From: Streptomyces sp. TP-A0356
GTDB taxonomy: Bacteria; Actinomycetota; Actinomycetes; Streptomycetales; Streptomycetaceae
NCBI RefSeq assembly: GCF_001417775.1
Contig: NZ_BBZJ01000031.1
Coordinates: 59,422 to 123,421 of the forward strand
Length of the DNA: 64,000 nucleotides
Reading direction: 5' to 3'
Shown: positions 9,484-18,176 of the stretch, piece after piece
Layout: the number at the start of each line of letters is the position of its first letter
Position numbering within the stretch: position 1 is the stretch's first letter
The notes under the pieces: generated by a model
What the model was told of the DNA's origin: nothing
What the model saw: the letters and a program-made list of their open reading frames with translations, nothing else
Databases searched by the model: none
Made by a program: the position numbers and the translations under genes

Positions 9484-9876
9484 ATGCTGACGGTCGTGCA
9501 GGTACTGGGCATGAGCAGTGAGGACGAGATGGTCGCCTGCTTCTTGAGCGGCGAGCTGTCCAGCCAGAGGTTCGGCCAGAACCTCCGGTCCCACCTGGCG
9601 GCAGCCGGGCAGGCCGAGCAGTTGCTGACGCATCCAGACCTCTCCGACGCTGGGGCGAACTTCGCACGTCGTGCTCTGCTCGCTGCGACGCGCGGGTACG
9701 GCGAGAACCGCGACCTGTTCGAGAACTTCCCCCCTGAGGTCACCTGGACCAGGGCACTCCTGTCCGCCGACGAGGCGGCCAGCGTGCGTTACCTCCACTG
9801 GAAGGAGGTGCAAGTGGAGGACGTCAGGAGCGGTTGCGACGACGCATCAGATCTGGCAGCGGCCAACGGCGGTTGA
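9484..9876 (+). CDS. Hypothetical protein, convergent with the carboxypeptidase gene
   Basis: A 130-residue soluble protein from ATG 9484. The body (MSSEDEMVACFLSGELSSQR, then an acidic, helical stretch with FENFPPEVTWTRALLSADEA and VRYLHWKEV) has good codon bias and resembles an uncharacterised Streptomyces family. I know of no function. The C-terminus overlaps the 3' end of the convergent carboxypeptidase gene by 53 nt, and its last 20 residues may be altered relative to the family. An upstream in-frame start at 9415 is less likely. Confidence 0.55.
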   Translation: MLTVVQVLGMSSEDEMVACFLSGELSSQRFGQNLRSHLAAAGQAEQLLTHPDLSDAGANFARRALLAATRGYGENRDLFENFPPEVTWTRALLSADEAASVRYLHWKEVQVEDVRSGCDDASDLAAANGG

Positions 9877-10903
9877 TCAGGAACGCCCCGCCCGAGAGCA
9901 GCACCAGCAGCCCGCCCGCGATTCCCGCGGCGGTCCAGCCGCCGGTCCCTTGCGCCTCATGGCCGGAGGTGCTGGGTCGGGTGCCGGCCCGGGCGGCGTC
10001 CTTCGGCGCGACCAGCTCGCCCACCGGATTGACCCTTCCGTCCGCACGGAAGCCCCAGTCGAACAGCTTCGCGGCCTCCTTGTAGACCTCGTTGTGCTCC
10101 TGCTTGGCCGGGTTCATCACGGTGACCAACAGCACCTTGCCGTTCCGCTTGGCGACGCCGGTGAAAGTGGCACCGGCCTTGGTGGTGTTGCCGTTCTTCA
10201 CGCCCGCGATGCCCGGATACACCGGGACGTCGGTGTCGCCGCTCAGCAGCCTGTTGGTGTTCTGGATCACCCCGGACTCGAACCGGGCACGCACCGTCGA
10301 GCAGTAGTCGCGGAACTCCTTCTTCTGCAGCCCGGAGCGGGCAAACAGCGTCAGATCGTACGCCGACGACACCTGCCCCGGCTCGTCGTAGCCGTCGGGG
10401 CTGACCACGTGGGTGTCCAGGGCCTGCAACTCGTCGGCGTGGTCCTGCATCTCCTTCAGGGTCCGCGCCACTCCGCCGTTCATCGCGGCCAGCGCGCGCA
10501 CCGCGTCGTTGCCCGAGCGCAGGAAGACACCAAGCCACAGTTCGTGGACGGTGTAGGTGTGGCCCTCCCTCATACCGACCACGCTGGAGCCGACCCCCAT
10601 GCCCGCCAGGTCGGACGCCACCACCTTGTGTCGGATCTCCTTGGAGAACCGGGGCAGCACCGTGTCCGCGAACAGCATCTTCAGCGTGCTCGCCGGGGGC
10701 AGCCGCCAGTGCGCGTTGTGCGCCGCCAGCACCTTGCCCGACTCGGCGTCGGAGACGACCCAGGAACGGGCAGTGATGTCCTCGGGCAGGACCGGCACCC
10801 CTGCAGCCGGGTCAACCTGGGTGCCAGGCTCCCCGAGCCGCTCCCCACCCACCCTCGACATACGGGCCGGAGGCGTAGTCGCCGGGACGGTCGCCACGCC
10901 CAT
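9824..10903 (-). CDS. D-alanyl-D-alanine carboxypeptidase (peptidase S11)
   Basis: A 359-residue penicillin-binding-protein-type carboxypeptidase that would trim the stem pentapeptide of peptidoglycan. Catalytic motifs: SxxK as STLK in PPASTLKML, SGN in RSGNDA, and a KNG in GVKNGNTT in place of the usual KTG. The C-terminus has a membrane anchor (AAGIAGGLLVLLSGGAFLI) and a basic tail, the class-C type layout. ATG 10903 is chosen for the GAAGGGAG seven nt upstream. Odd feature: neither this start nor the one 33 nt upstream (10936) gives a signal peptide. The N-terminus may have been replaced by a rearrangement, which would affect export. Confidence 0.82.
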   Translation of the reverse strand: MGVATVPATTPPARMSRVGGERLGEPGTQVDPAAGVPVLPEDITARSWVVSDAESGKVLAAHNAHWRLPPASTLKMLFADTVLPRFSKEIRHKVVASDLAGMGVGSSVVGMREGHTYTVHELWLGVFLRSGNDAVRALAAMNGGVARTLKEMQDHADELQALDTHVVSPDGYDEPGQVSSAYDLTLFARSGLQKKEFRDYCSTVRARFESGVIQNTNRLLSGDTDVPVYPGIAGVKNGNTTKAGATFTGVAKRNGKVLLVTVMNPAKQEHNEVYKEAAKLFDWGFRADGRVNPVGELVAPKDAARAGTRPSTSGHEAQGTGGWTAAGIAGGLLVLLSGGAFLINRRWPLPDLMRRRNRS

Positions 10904-10936
10904 CACTTCGCTCCCTTCAGACCCAGGAACCGACAT

Positions 10937-11519
10937 ATAGGATGCTATCTGAACTTTCCTGCTAAATAACTCTTTGCTGTGGGGGTCCCGCGACCGGCAG
11001 GCCCGCTCGTGCTGGAGATGGACAGCGGTGCCCTGCCACTCGAGCACGGCGCGCCGCTGCAGCTCGCTGTCCCACACTGACGAGAACTCCGAGTGCGTGA
11101 ACTACTTGCGCCAGATCGCCCCCCAGGACCAGGTCGTGTACACAGTGAGCTCATAGGCATACGGGACGAGCTCGCCGAACCACATCACGCCCGGCTGGGA
11201 ATAGGACCTCGGAGCGTCGCTTCTTCCGGTTGCCCGTGCGGAGCCGGGGGCCCGGGGCGGCCGCAGTCTGCGCTGTTCGGCGAAGTCGGTCAGGGGCGGA
11301 AGTGCCGCGGCGCTGCTGCATGGGAACTGCAGGTTGGAGGTGAGGAGCAGGATCTCGCGGGCGGTCGCGCTGCCGGTGGTATGGCTGTGTGCGCCGACGG
11401 AGGCGTTGTAGAGGCTCACGAGTTCCCGGAGCTGGCGTGGTGCGGCCGCCCGGGTGCCTTTCTGTCTCCGGCTCCGAAGAGCACAGGTGCTCACCGCACA
11501 CAGCGCACGGCACAGCGGG
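10937..11519. other. Stretch with only an ambiguous minus-strand frame
   Basis: A minus-strand open frame (11102-11674) contains a plausible piece, LRELVSLYNASVGAHSHTTG to ELTVYTTWSWGAIWRK, but the rest is Arg/Pro-rich and overlaps the next gene. It may be the relic of a C-terminal domain. Nothing is confidently callable. Confidence 0.3.
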
Positions 11520-12593
11520 TCAGGCTCCAGTTCTGCCGATACGGTCCCACAGCTCCAACGCCCTGGCTGGTTGATCGGTGTAGGCGAGCATGAATGCGGC
11601 AGCTGCAGTTCCTCCGATCGCGTAGGGCTGCCCGGCATCCGGTATGGGAAGGAAGGAGGCGCCCGCGGCGGCACCGGTACAGGCCAGCAGTGCCGCTATC
11701 AGTCGTAGCCATTCCCAGTCCCTTACCGGTTCCAGGCCGGTCAGCGCCTCCTCGTCTAGAAGTGCGCCGACCCGCCCGTGCACGTATCGATCGCACACGG
11801 CGATCAGGGTTGCTGCCAGTTCCCGCAGCGCCGCGTCGCAGTCCGTGTCCAGACGGCTCTCTAGGACACGTAGTTTGGCGATGACCAGGCCCGTGTGGCG
11901 CCGCAGCGCTTTCCTACGGTGAGAGGGCCACCGGACGCTGCCCGCGTCGCGGTAGGACCTCGCGATCAGTCTGGAGGTCACAGCCAGACGACGGGCCACC
12001 TCACGCAGCCGCCGCGGCTGGTCGTCCGCCGACGCTGTCGAGGCCGCCGTACAGGCGCGGAGGGTCAGGGCAGCGTTGTGGACCAAACGGTAACGAGTGA
12101 CCCACCGGCCCGATCGCCAGGGAGTAGATGCTGATCCTCGCCACACCACGACGAAGGCCACCACAGGCGCAGCGAACATGACTACCAATGCGGCGATCAA
12201 TGCGGCCATCAGCGCGAGAACTGCCAGAACTATCGGCCCTTGCAGAATCGCCGGGGGGAGACCGGACTCCGCCGAGGCGCCCGTTGTGTGGCTGGGCGCA
12301 CGGGAAGCCGCCGCGGACACCACGCCACGATCCAGGCCCATTGCAATCTCCGAGAAGGCCAGTGCAGCGATAAGGCGGCCAGCCATAGCGGGGCGGCGAC
12401 TGACGAGAAAGCGGCGCAGCCCCAAACACACACGCGCCGGAGGCCGACTACTGAGCCCGAAGAGTACCTGAATGTCCCGCCTGAGTAGTTCAACCTGTCG
12501 GTCTGCTATACGCAAACCGTAGGCTCCCGTTTTTCTGCGAAACCAGCGCGACACGGTCTGCCAGATCGTTTCCGTCCCCACAAGGCACAGCAT
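11520..12593 (-). CDS. Hypothetical membrane protein
   Basis: A 357-residue protein of unknown function. It has a cytoplasmic-looking basic N-terminus with RRFLVSRRPAMAGRLIAALA, a strong membrane segment (IVLAVLALMAALIAALVVMFAAPVV) near residues 130-155, and a long Arg-rich helical region. Two hydrophobic segments near the C-terminus (LRLIAALLACTGAAAGASFL and GGTAAAAFMLAY) follow. The layout suggests 3-4 membrane spans around a cytoplasmic helical domain, similar to uncharacterised Streptomyces membrane proteins. It is monocistronic. The start used is the first in frame. No strong ribosome-binding site decides it. Confidence 0.55.
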   Translation of the reverse strand: MLCLVGTETIWQTVSRWFRRKTGAYGLRIADRQVELLRRDIQVLFGLSSRPPARVCLGLRRFLVSRRPAMAGRLIAALAFSEIAMGLDRGVVSAAASRAPSHTTGASAESGLPPAILQGPIVLAVLALMAALIAALVVMFAAPVVAFVVVWRGSASTPWRSGRWVTRYRLVHNAALTLRACTAASTASADDQPRRLREVARRLAVTSRLIARSYRDAGSVRWPSHRRKALRRHTGLVIAKLRVLESRLDTDCDAALRELAATLIAVCDRYVHGRVGALLDEEALTGLEPVRDWEWLRLIAALLACTGAAAGASFLPIPDAGQPYAIGGTAAAAFMLAYTDQPARALELWDRIGRTGA

Positions 12594-12674
12594 GTCAGGC
12601 CAGCGAAACTCAAGCCATAGGCCGGCTATGGAATATCGCCGTCGGTCACACTGCGGCCGACGGCGTTGACGAGC

Positions 12675-12900
12675 TCAGGGCTCGCTGAAGAAGGCGCTCA
12701 TGCCTTCGACGTCCGACAGGTAGCTGTCGATAGCGGTGATGCGGCCGCATTGGGTGGCCAGCACGGTCGCGAGGTGTTCGTCGAGCCTGCGTCCGTCGGG
12801 GGCAGTTGCCGTGTTGCGGAGCGAGAGGGCGGCGCCATGAGCGCCGACGAGCGTGCAACAACTCGGTGTGCAGTCCCTGCCCAGCGACCACGCCACACGG
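12675..12900 (-). pseudogene. C-terminal remnant of a SnoaL/NTF2-like protein
   Basis: Minus-strand residues LSLRNTATAPDGRRLDEHLA, then GRITAIDSYLSDVEGMSAFF up to the stop, match the last strands of SnoaL-like NTF2-fold proteins. Just upstream (near 12845) the matching LHTELLHA segment lies in another frame, and the N-terminal half is missing. It is a decayed gene, not a working enzyme. Confidence 0.5.
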
Positions 12901-13107
12901 TCCTGACCTACAAGAAGATCCGCTGCCGGGCCAGCCACTTTCCCACGCCGACTTGAGCGGGGTGACGGCGCGGGCGGTGGGCAGGACGCGAGCGGCGGCG
13001 GCGGTGAGGGCACTGCGTGCGCAGACCTTACGGAGCATGAACGCCGCTGGCCTTGGCCGAGAGTCGTCAGGGCCTGCCGTGTCGGACGGGCCCTGGACGG
13101 GTGAGGG

Positions 13108-14064
13108 TCAGGCGCTGCCGGGGTGCTTGCCGGGGACGCCGAGACCGGGTGAGAGCGGCGTGGGCGTGAGCGTGGTGTCCTCCTCACCGGGCTCCAGAAG
13201 GGTGTCGGCAGCGCCGACGATGAGCGGGTCGGGTGTGCCCACCGCCTCGTGGTCCTTGCTAGCGTAGTCGATGCGCGACAACAGACTTCGCATGGTCTCC
13301 AGTCGGGCCCGCCGCTTGTCGTTGCTCTTGACGACGGTCCAGGGGGCGTGGGAGGTGTCCGTGGCGCGGAACATGCCGACCTTCGCCTCGGTGTAGGCGT
13401 CCCAGAGGTCCAAGGACGCCAGGTCGGTGGGCGAGAGCTTCCATTGGCGCACCGGGTCGACCTGCCGGATCGCGAAGCGTGTGCGCTGCTCGGAACGGGA
13501 CACCGAGAACCAGAACTTCACCAGCACGGTGCCGCTGTCGACCAGCATCCGCTCGAAGGTCGGGCACTGGTCGAGGAACAGCTCGTACTCCTCCTGGGAG
13601 CAGAAGCCCATCACGCGCTCCACACCGGCCCGGTTGTACCAGGAGCGGTCGAAGAACACGATCTCCCCGGCCGTCGGCAACTGCGCGACGTACCGCTGGA
13701 AGTACCACTGGCCCGCTTCACGTTCGGTGGGCTTGTCCAAGGCGACCACGCGTGCGCCGCGCGGGTTGAGCCGCTCGGTGAGCCGTTGGATCGTGCCGCC
13801 CTTGCCCGCCGCGTCACGTCCCTCGCACACGACGACAACGCGCGTGCCGGTGTCCTTGACCCAGCGCTGGAGCTTGAGCAGCTCGATCTGCAGCACGCGC
13901 TTGGCACGCTCGTACTCCTGGCGTCCCACCTTCCGTTCGTAGGGGTAGTTCTCTCGCCACGTCCGGATGGGGCGCCCCTCCGCGTCCAGCACGATCGGCT
14001 GCTCCCGCCGACTGGCGTCCACAGTCAGTCCATCGAGCAGCTTCCCGGCGTCTTGCGCGTTCAT
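13108..14064 (-). CDS. ppk2: Polyphosphate kinase 2 (PPK2 family)
   Basis: A 318-residue PPK2 family enzyme that moves phosphate between polyphosphate and nucleotides. Motifs: Walker A-like CEGRDAAGKGGTI, DKPTEREAGQWYFQRY (lid region), Walker B-like EIVFFDRSWYNRAGVERVMG, and KFWFSVSRSEQRTRF. The ATG at 14064 (MNAQDAGKLLDGL) is preferred because the upstream in-frame extension looks like non-coding DNA. The last about 35 residues form a Thr/Pro-rich tail outside the fold. The length fits single-domain PPK2 class I/III proteins. It stands alone. NDP or NMP preference is not evident. Confidence 0.9.
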   Translation of the reverse strand: MNAQDAGKLLDGLTVDASRREQPIVLDAEGRPIRTWRENYPYERKVGRQEYERAKRVLQIELLKLQRWVKDTGTRVVVVCEGRDAAGKGGTIQRLTERLNPRGARVVALDKPTEREAGQWYFQRYVAQLPTAGEIVFFDRSWYNRAGVERVMGFCSQEEYELFLDQCPTFERMLVDSGTVLVKFWFSVSRSEQRTRFAIRQVDPVRQWKLSPTDLASLDLWDAYTEAKVGMFRATDTSHAPWTVVKSNDKRRARLETMRSLLSRIDYASKDHEAVGTPDPLIVGAADTLLEPGEEDTTLTPTPLSPGLGVPGKHPGSA

Positions 14065-14239
14065 CAACTGGCATTCCGTTCGGCTCTCGCGGTCGGTCAC
14101 AGGGGAGACACGAGTACCCCGTCCGACCCCGCCCATTGGTGGCGCCGCGATGGACAACACCGACCACCGCGAGAGCGGTCACCGCCCCAGGGCCGTCGCG
14201 CCGAACAGCACTGCCCTTCACCGAATACCGCACCGGCCA

Positions 14240-14340
14240 GGAGGATGCCGGTATCGGTGCGCGTCTCGTAGCCGCGGGCCAGTCGGCGTGAATGCATCAC
14301 CACGCGAACGTGCGCTCCACCACCTCTTCGGCAGCACGGT
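14240..14340 (-). pseudogene. C-terminal scrap of an IS5-family transposase
   Basis: Minus-strand frames encode EEVVERTFAWW and, after a one-base shift, HSRRLARGYETRTDTG. Together they correspond to the conserved end (VVERTFAW, then RRLARDYETRTD) of IS5/IS1182-type transposases. Only about 35 residues survive, with a frameshift between the two parts. No terminal repeat was seen. Confidence 0.5.
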
Positions 14341-14792
14341 GACCCCGGCCGCCTGGTGCCGTGTGCCGATGGGGCATCTGGCACGGGCGTTGCCGTCCTG
14401 GGCGGCCGGGCCGGTGGCACTGGCCGGCCGCGACGGCAACGGTCAGGGGCGGGCGAAGTGGCGGGCAGGGTGCAGCGAGTGGGGGCCGGTGGCATTCGGC
14501 TGCCGGCTGTGCGCGGCCCGGCGCGACAGCAGCGGGGGCAGGTGCGGTGCAGGTGCGCGATGGCGTCGGTGAGGGGTGTCGGGGTAATCGCCGATCACCG
14601 CCCAGCCATGGCCGACGGCTGGGCCGGGCGATCGGGCTTCTTTGCCCCCGATGACGGGGGTCCAGGTCTCAAACGCATCACGACCGAGCCGGGTACCGAG
14701 CAGAGTCGAGCAGGTGCACACGATCGGAAAAGTGATCGGCCGCACAACGCTTTGAAAGGTTCTTCCTACAGGTCGCACGAGGACAGGGACGT
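14341..14792. other. 450 bp without a confident gene
   Basis: Several overlapping Arg/Gly-rich open frames on both strands, none with a domain or a convincing start. It holds the promoter region of the following plus-strand gene. Confidence 0.4.
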
Positions 14793-15472
14793 ATGAGCAC
14801 AGGACATGTCGTCGGCCCGGTCAAGGCGCTGCGGTCGGCCTACGAGGCAGCATCAGTCGCCGTCGCCAGCCTGGGAGATCAAGAGTCGTGGCAGCCGACC
14901 GGGTGCATCGGCTGGGCGGTCCGCGACCTTGTCTTCCATTGCCTGCAGGACGCCCAGCGGGCTCTGGTGGCTCTGCACACGTTCGCGTCGGAGCCGACAG
15001 ACCGGGACGCGGTGACGTACTGGCAGGACTGGCGGCCAGACACCACGGGGGCGGCGAACGGTCGACGCTGGGTACGGGTGAACGCCAGCATGTTCCTCGA
15101 CTTCGGCCAGCTGCAGGGCCTGTATCTGGAGACCTTGGCAGCGACCGTGCACGCGGCGGAGGCGGCGGACCCGGCACAGCACGTCCGTACACAGGGACAC
15201 GTGCTGACGGCCAGAGACCTTCTGACCACCCTTGCGGTGGAGCCACCATCCACCACCTGGATATGACTGTGAAGCTCCCGCACCTACCGGGACCAGCGCC
15301 TGAGGGCCTGGCCGCGGTGCGTGCAACGCTCGACGGTCTGCTCGGCCAGCCGGCCCCACCGCAATGGACGGACGAACACCACGCACGCGTGGGCACCGGA
15401 CGGATCGGGCTCAGGGCCGCGGAACGCGCCAGGCTGGGCGCAGCGGCGGAACGGTTCCCACTGTTCGGCTGA
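14793..15472 (+). pseudogene. DinB/maleylpyruvate isomerase N-terminal-type protein, one-base frameshift
   Basis: The ATG at 14793 opens a frame resembling the mycothiol-dependent maleylpyruvate isomerase N-terminal family (TIGR03083): GCIGWAVRDLVFHCLQDAQR, a VTYWQDWRPD stretch and TARDLLTTLAVE. The frame then stops at 15266. In the +1 frame the natural continuation follows directly: ATIHHLDMTVKLPHLPGP, then TLDGLLGQPAPPQW to the stop at 15472. One missing G near 15241-15243 (GAGCC instead of GAGGCC) explains both halves. If the base is a sequencing error the gene is intact (about 226 residues, four-helix DinB-like fold, metal-dependent thiol chemistry). Confidence 0.7.
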
Positions 15473-15589
15473 AGACCGTCCGGCGGCCGACCTCGTGCAC
15501 TTCCGGCTGACCATGACGCCAATCGTGCCGATTCCTCACGCCCGCGGCCCTCTCCAGGCCGCCGCCTCGCCGCTGCAGAACGCGGGGCG

Positions 15590-15620
15590 GAGCCCCCTGC
15601 TGCCGTGTGACAGGGGGCTC
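15590..15620. terminator. Strong inverted repeat, probable terminator
   Basis: A perfect 10-bp stem, GAGCCCCCTG at 15590-15599 and CAGGGGGCTC at 15611-15620, with an 11-nt loop. It sits about 120 nt after the stop of the preceding gene. Confidence 0.65.
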
Positions 15621-16248
15621 CCGTGTCGGGTGATCACCGATGTCCTTATCGACCCACCAATGCAGGAAGGCCCAGAACGCCGCCCCTTGGGCCCCCTCGG
15701 CACCGAGCCGTCCTGCTGCGCGCCACCGGACCGGCAGCCCGGCCCGCAGCGCGAAAGGCCCCTCGCGCACCACCGTTGCAGGCAACGCGGCCAACACCGA
15801 CTCCCGCGACGGATACCCGGGCGTCTGGCTCATCCAGCGCCGCTGCATACGAAGGATCACTGAACCTGAACCTTGCGCAACGCAGATGACACGACCTGAT
15901 CGCCGAACCAGCTAACTGACGATGCCGCAGGCCAGGCTCCTGGTCCAGCACAGCGTCCGCAATCACTGCAGCTACCGGCACACTGCAATCCCCCGCCCAC
16001 CGACGCACCACAAACTGATCAGTGCAGGCCAGGCCACCAACTACCGATCAGAAGGACCGCTCCTGTACATGAGCTCGCGCGAGGCGCCTTCTCCAGGAGG
16101 TCGGTGAGACCCGGTCACGGTGAGGGGGAGAGCTGGTGCGACGAAGCGCTGCGCGAGGAAGCAACTGTGCGACGAAGCGCTCGGGTGGCCGGACGCATGC
16201 CTGCCGGGCTCTCTGTTCGGCGGGAAGGGGCCGCACTAGAGTGCCGAC
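15621..16248. other. About 630 bp with one doubtful minus-strand frame
   Basis: A minus-strand frame starting near 15830 (MSQTPGYPSRESVLAALPAT, then AEGAQGAAFWAFLHWWVDKD) has some protein-like character but runs through the 15590-15620 hairpin and ends in Arg-rich sequence. It may be the start of a broken gene. The rest is the upstream region of the PucR-type regulator. Confidence 0.35.
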
Positions 16249-17439
16249 GTGCACGCAGAGCTCGATCCCGCGGTCGTCGACTCCCTGTTCGCCGGGGCGG
16301 ATCGGCTCACCGACACGATCGTCGACCGCATCCGGGCCGAAGTCGGCTTCTACCTGGCCGGGGGCTCGGTGTCGCGTGACGCGCTGCGGCAGTCGGTCCA
16401 CGACAACGTCATGCGGGTCCTGCAGCAGTTCGCGGGCGGCGGTCTCGCCGCCGCCCTTCAGGCGCCACGGACGACCGGCCGGGAACGGGCCCTGCAGGGC
16501 GCCCCGCTCCCCGAAGTACTCAGCGCCTACAGAATCGGCTTCGGCTGCTTCTGGGAGGAACTGGTCGCCCTCGCCCGCGCCGGCAGCCGGCTCGGCGACT
16601 CCCAACTGGTCGACCTCGCAGCCGACATCTGGCGGATGAGCGGTGAGTACGCGGACACGATGGTGAGCGGCTACCGCGAGGCCTCCGCCCAACTGATGCT
16701 GCAGCGTGAGCACGAGCGTTCCGTCCTCGTCGAGGCGCTGTTCGCCGGTTTCATCGACGGGCAACGCACCCTCTGGGAGACCGCCGAGATCCTGCGGCTG
16801 CCGCTGGAGGGCGACTTCGTCGTGGTGGCCGCGGAGACTCCCGCGATCGGGCGCCAGGCCCTTGCCGACATCGAATCGCGGCTCGAGGCGGAGGCGGTCA
16901 GGTCGGCCTGGCGGCTGCTGCCCCACGAGCAGATCGGCGTGGTGTGCTCGCGCAGTGTGCGGATGCGGGAACGGGCTCTGCAGGTACTGGGCCGGCAAGC
17001 GGTCTCGCGCATCGGCGTCAGCCGGCCGTTCACCTCACTGCGGGAAACTCCGCAGGCCCTGCAGTTCGCCCGCCTCGCCCGGGGGACACTGCCCGCCGGT
17101 GAGGCCGGGCTCGCGCGGTTCGAGGACACCGCGCCGCTCGCGGTACTCGTCGCGGCGGCGCCCGCGGAGGCCGAGCGGGTCGTCTCGACGATCCTCGGCC
17201 CCCTGCGCGAACTGCCCGCCGAGGACTGCTCGCTGCTCATCAGCACGCTCGACGCATGGTTCACCGCGGGGGGCTCGGCCGCGGACACCGCGCAGGCCAT
17301 GTACTGCCACCCCAACACCGTGCGCTACCGGCTCCGCCGACTGGAGACACTCACCGGACGGTCACTGCACAACCCCCAGGACGTCGCGGACCTGGCCACC
17401 GCGCTGCAGACCGCCCGGGTCGTCCTCGGCCTGCGATAG
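16249..17439 (+). CDS. PucR/CdaR-type helix-turn-helix transcriptional regulator
   Basis: A 396-residue regulator from GTG 16249. The N-terminal half is an all-helical sensory domain (RsbR-N/PucR-like; ADRLTDTIVDRIRAEVGFYL). A GGDEF-like/CdaR middle part follows, then the C-terminal PucR HTH_30 motif: LISTLDAWFTAGGSAADTAQ, YCHPNTVRYRLRRLETLTGR and DVADLATALQTARVV. Such proteins usually control nearby catabolic or transport genes. The next genes on the same strand encode a DUF485 protein and a sodium:solute symporter, which it may regulate. The effector is unknown. Confidence 0.88.
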   Translation: MHAELDPAVVDSLFAGADRLTDTIVDRIRAEVGFYLAGGSVSRDALRQSVHDNVMRVLQQFAGGGLAAALQAPRTTGRERALQGAPLPEVLSAYRIGFGCFWEELVALARAGSRLGDSQLVDLAADIWRMSGEYADTMVSGYREASAQLMLQREHERSVLVEALFAGFIDGQRTLWETAEILRLPLEGDFVVVAAETPAIGRQALADIESRLEAEAVRSAWRLLPHEQIGVVCSRSVRMRERALQVLGRQAVSRIGVSRPFTSLRETPQALQFARLARGTLPAGEAGLARFEDTAPLAVLVAAAPAEAERVVSTILGPLRELPAEDCSLLISTLDAWFTAGGSAADTAQAMYCHPNTVRYRLRRLETLTGRSLHNPQDVADLATALQTARVVLGLR

Positions 17440-17774
17440 GCCCGCCCTTCGGGTGCTCGCCGGAGCCCCCGGTGCTCGCGGGATCCCCGGGCGCCCGCGG
17501 TGCGTTCCGGGTGGCCCCCGCTGTCAATGCGGTGCGCCGGACCGTCGATGCCAGCTGCCCGCGGTACCGCCGGCAGCCCCGAACGGGCTTTGTCACACGG
17601 AACAGTCATGCCGGCCCAGCGTTGTTCGCCGGTCCATGGGTGGGCCCGCGACCGGCGGTCAGGATGTTCGCCCACGGCAACGGGTTGGCCGCGGTACACA
17701 GAAAACAGCTCCGTGCCCACCCTCGCGCAGGCCCTCGCCTCGCCCCCTGATCAGCGCATCCGGAAAGGCAGCTC
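17440..17774. other. 335-bp intergenic region upstream of the symporter operon
   Basis: No gene-like frame. It contains the promoter of the DUF485/symporter pair and an AGGCAGCTC ribosome-binding region just before 17775. I could not pick out a convincing operator. Confidence 0.4.
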
Positions 17775-18176
17775 GTGACAGCATCGGACGACCTTCAAGA
17801 GCCCTGGATTCCGCGTAGCCACCGGGCCGGTCCCCCCGTGACCGTCACGGGCGACCCCCTGGCATACGTACGGGCCGACGCGGCGGCGCTGCGCCGGGCG
17901 CACCGCTCACTGCGGCGCAGCACCGTCGGACTCGTACTCGGCGGCCATCTGTCGTACGCGGCGCTGTCCTGCCTCGCCCCCTCCCTGATCGGAGCGCGGA
18001 CAACGGGCCACTTGACCCTCGGGATGGCTCTCGGCCTCGGGGAGATGGGTCTCGTCGCCACCGTCCTCGTCCGGCACGCCCGGCATACGAGACAGCGCAT
18101 CGATCCGCTCGCCGACCGGCTCCGGTGCTATCTCGCGGAACGGCGCCGCGCCGCGACGAAGGGAGCGACGGCATGA
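17775..18176 (+). CDS. DUF485 family inner-membrane protein
   Basis: A 133-residue DUF485 protein. Two membrane helices are visible (TVGLVLGGHLSYAALSCLAP and LGMALGLGEMGLVATVLVRH) flanked by basic ends, matching the YjcH-type two-TM topology. DUF485 genes are regularly paired with acetate/pyruvate-type sodium:solute symporters. Here its stop overlaps the symporter start (ATGA at 18173-18176), so the two are translationally coupled. Its role is probably to assist or modulate the symporter. GTG 17775 is the start. Confidence 0.82.
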   Translation: MTASDDLQEPWIPRSHRAGPPVTVTGDPLAYVRADAAALRRAHRSLRRSTVGLVLGGHLSYAALSCLAPSLIGARTTGHLTLGMALGLGEMGLVATVLVRHARHTRQRIDPLADRLRCYLAERRRAATKGATA

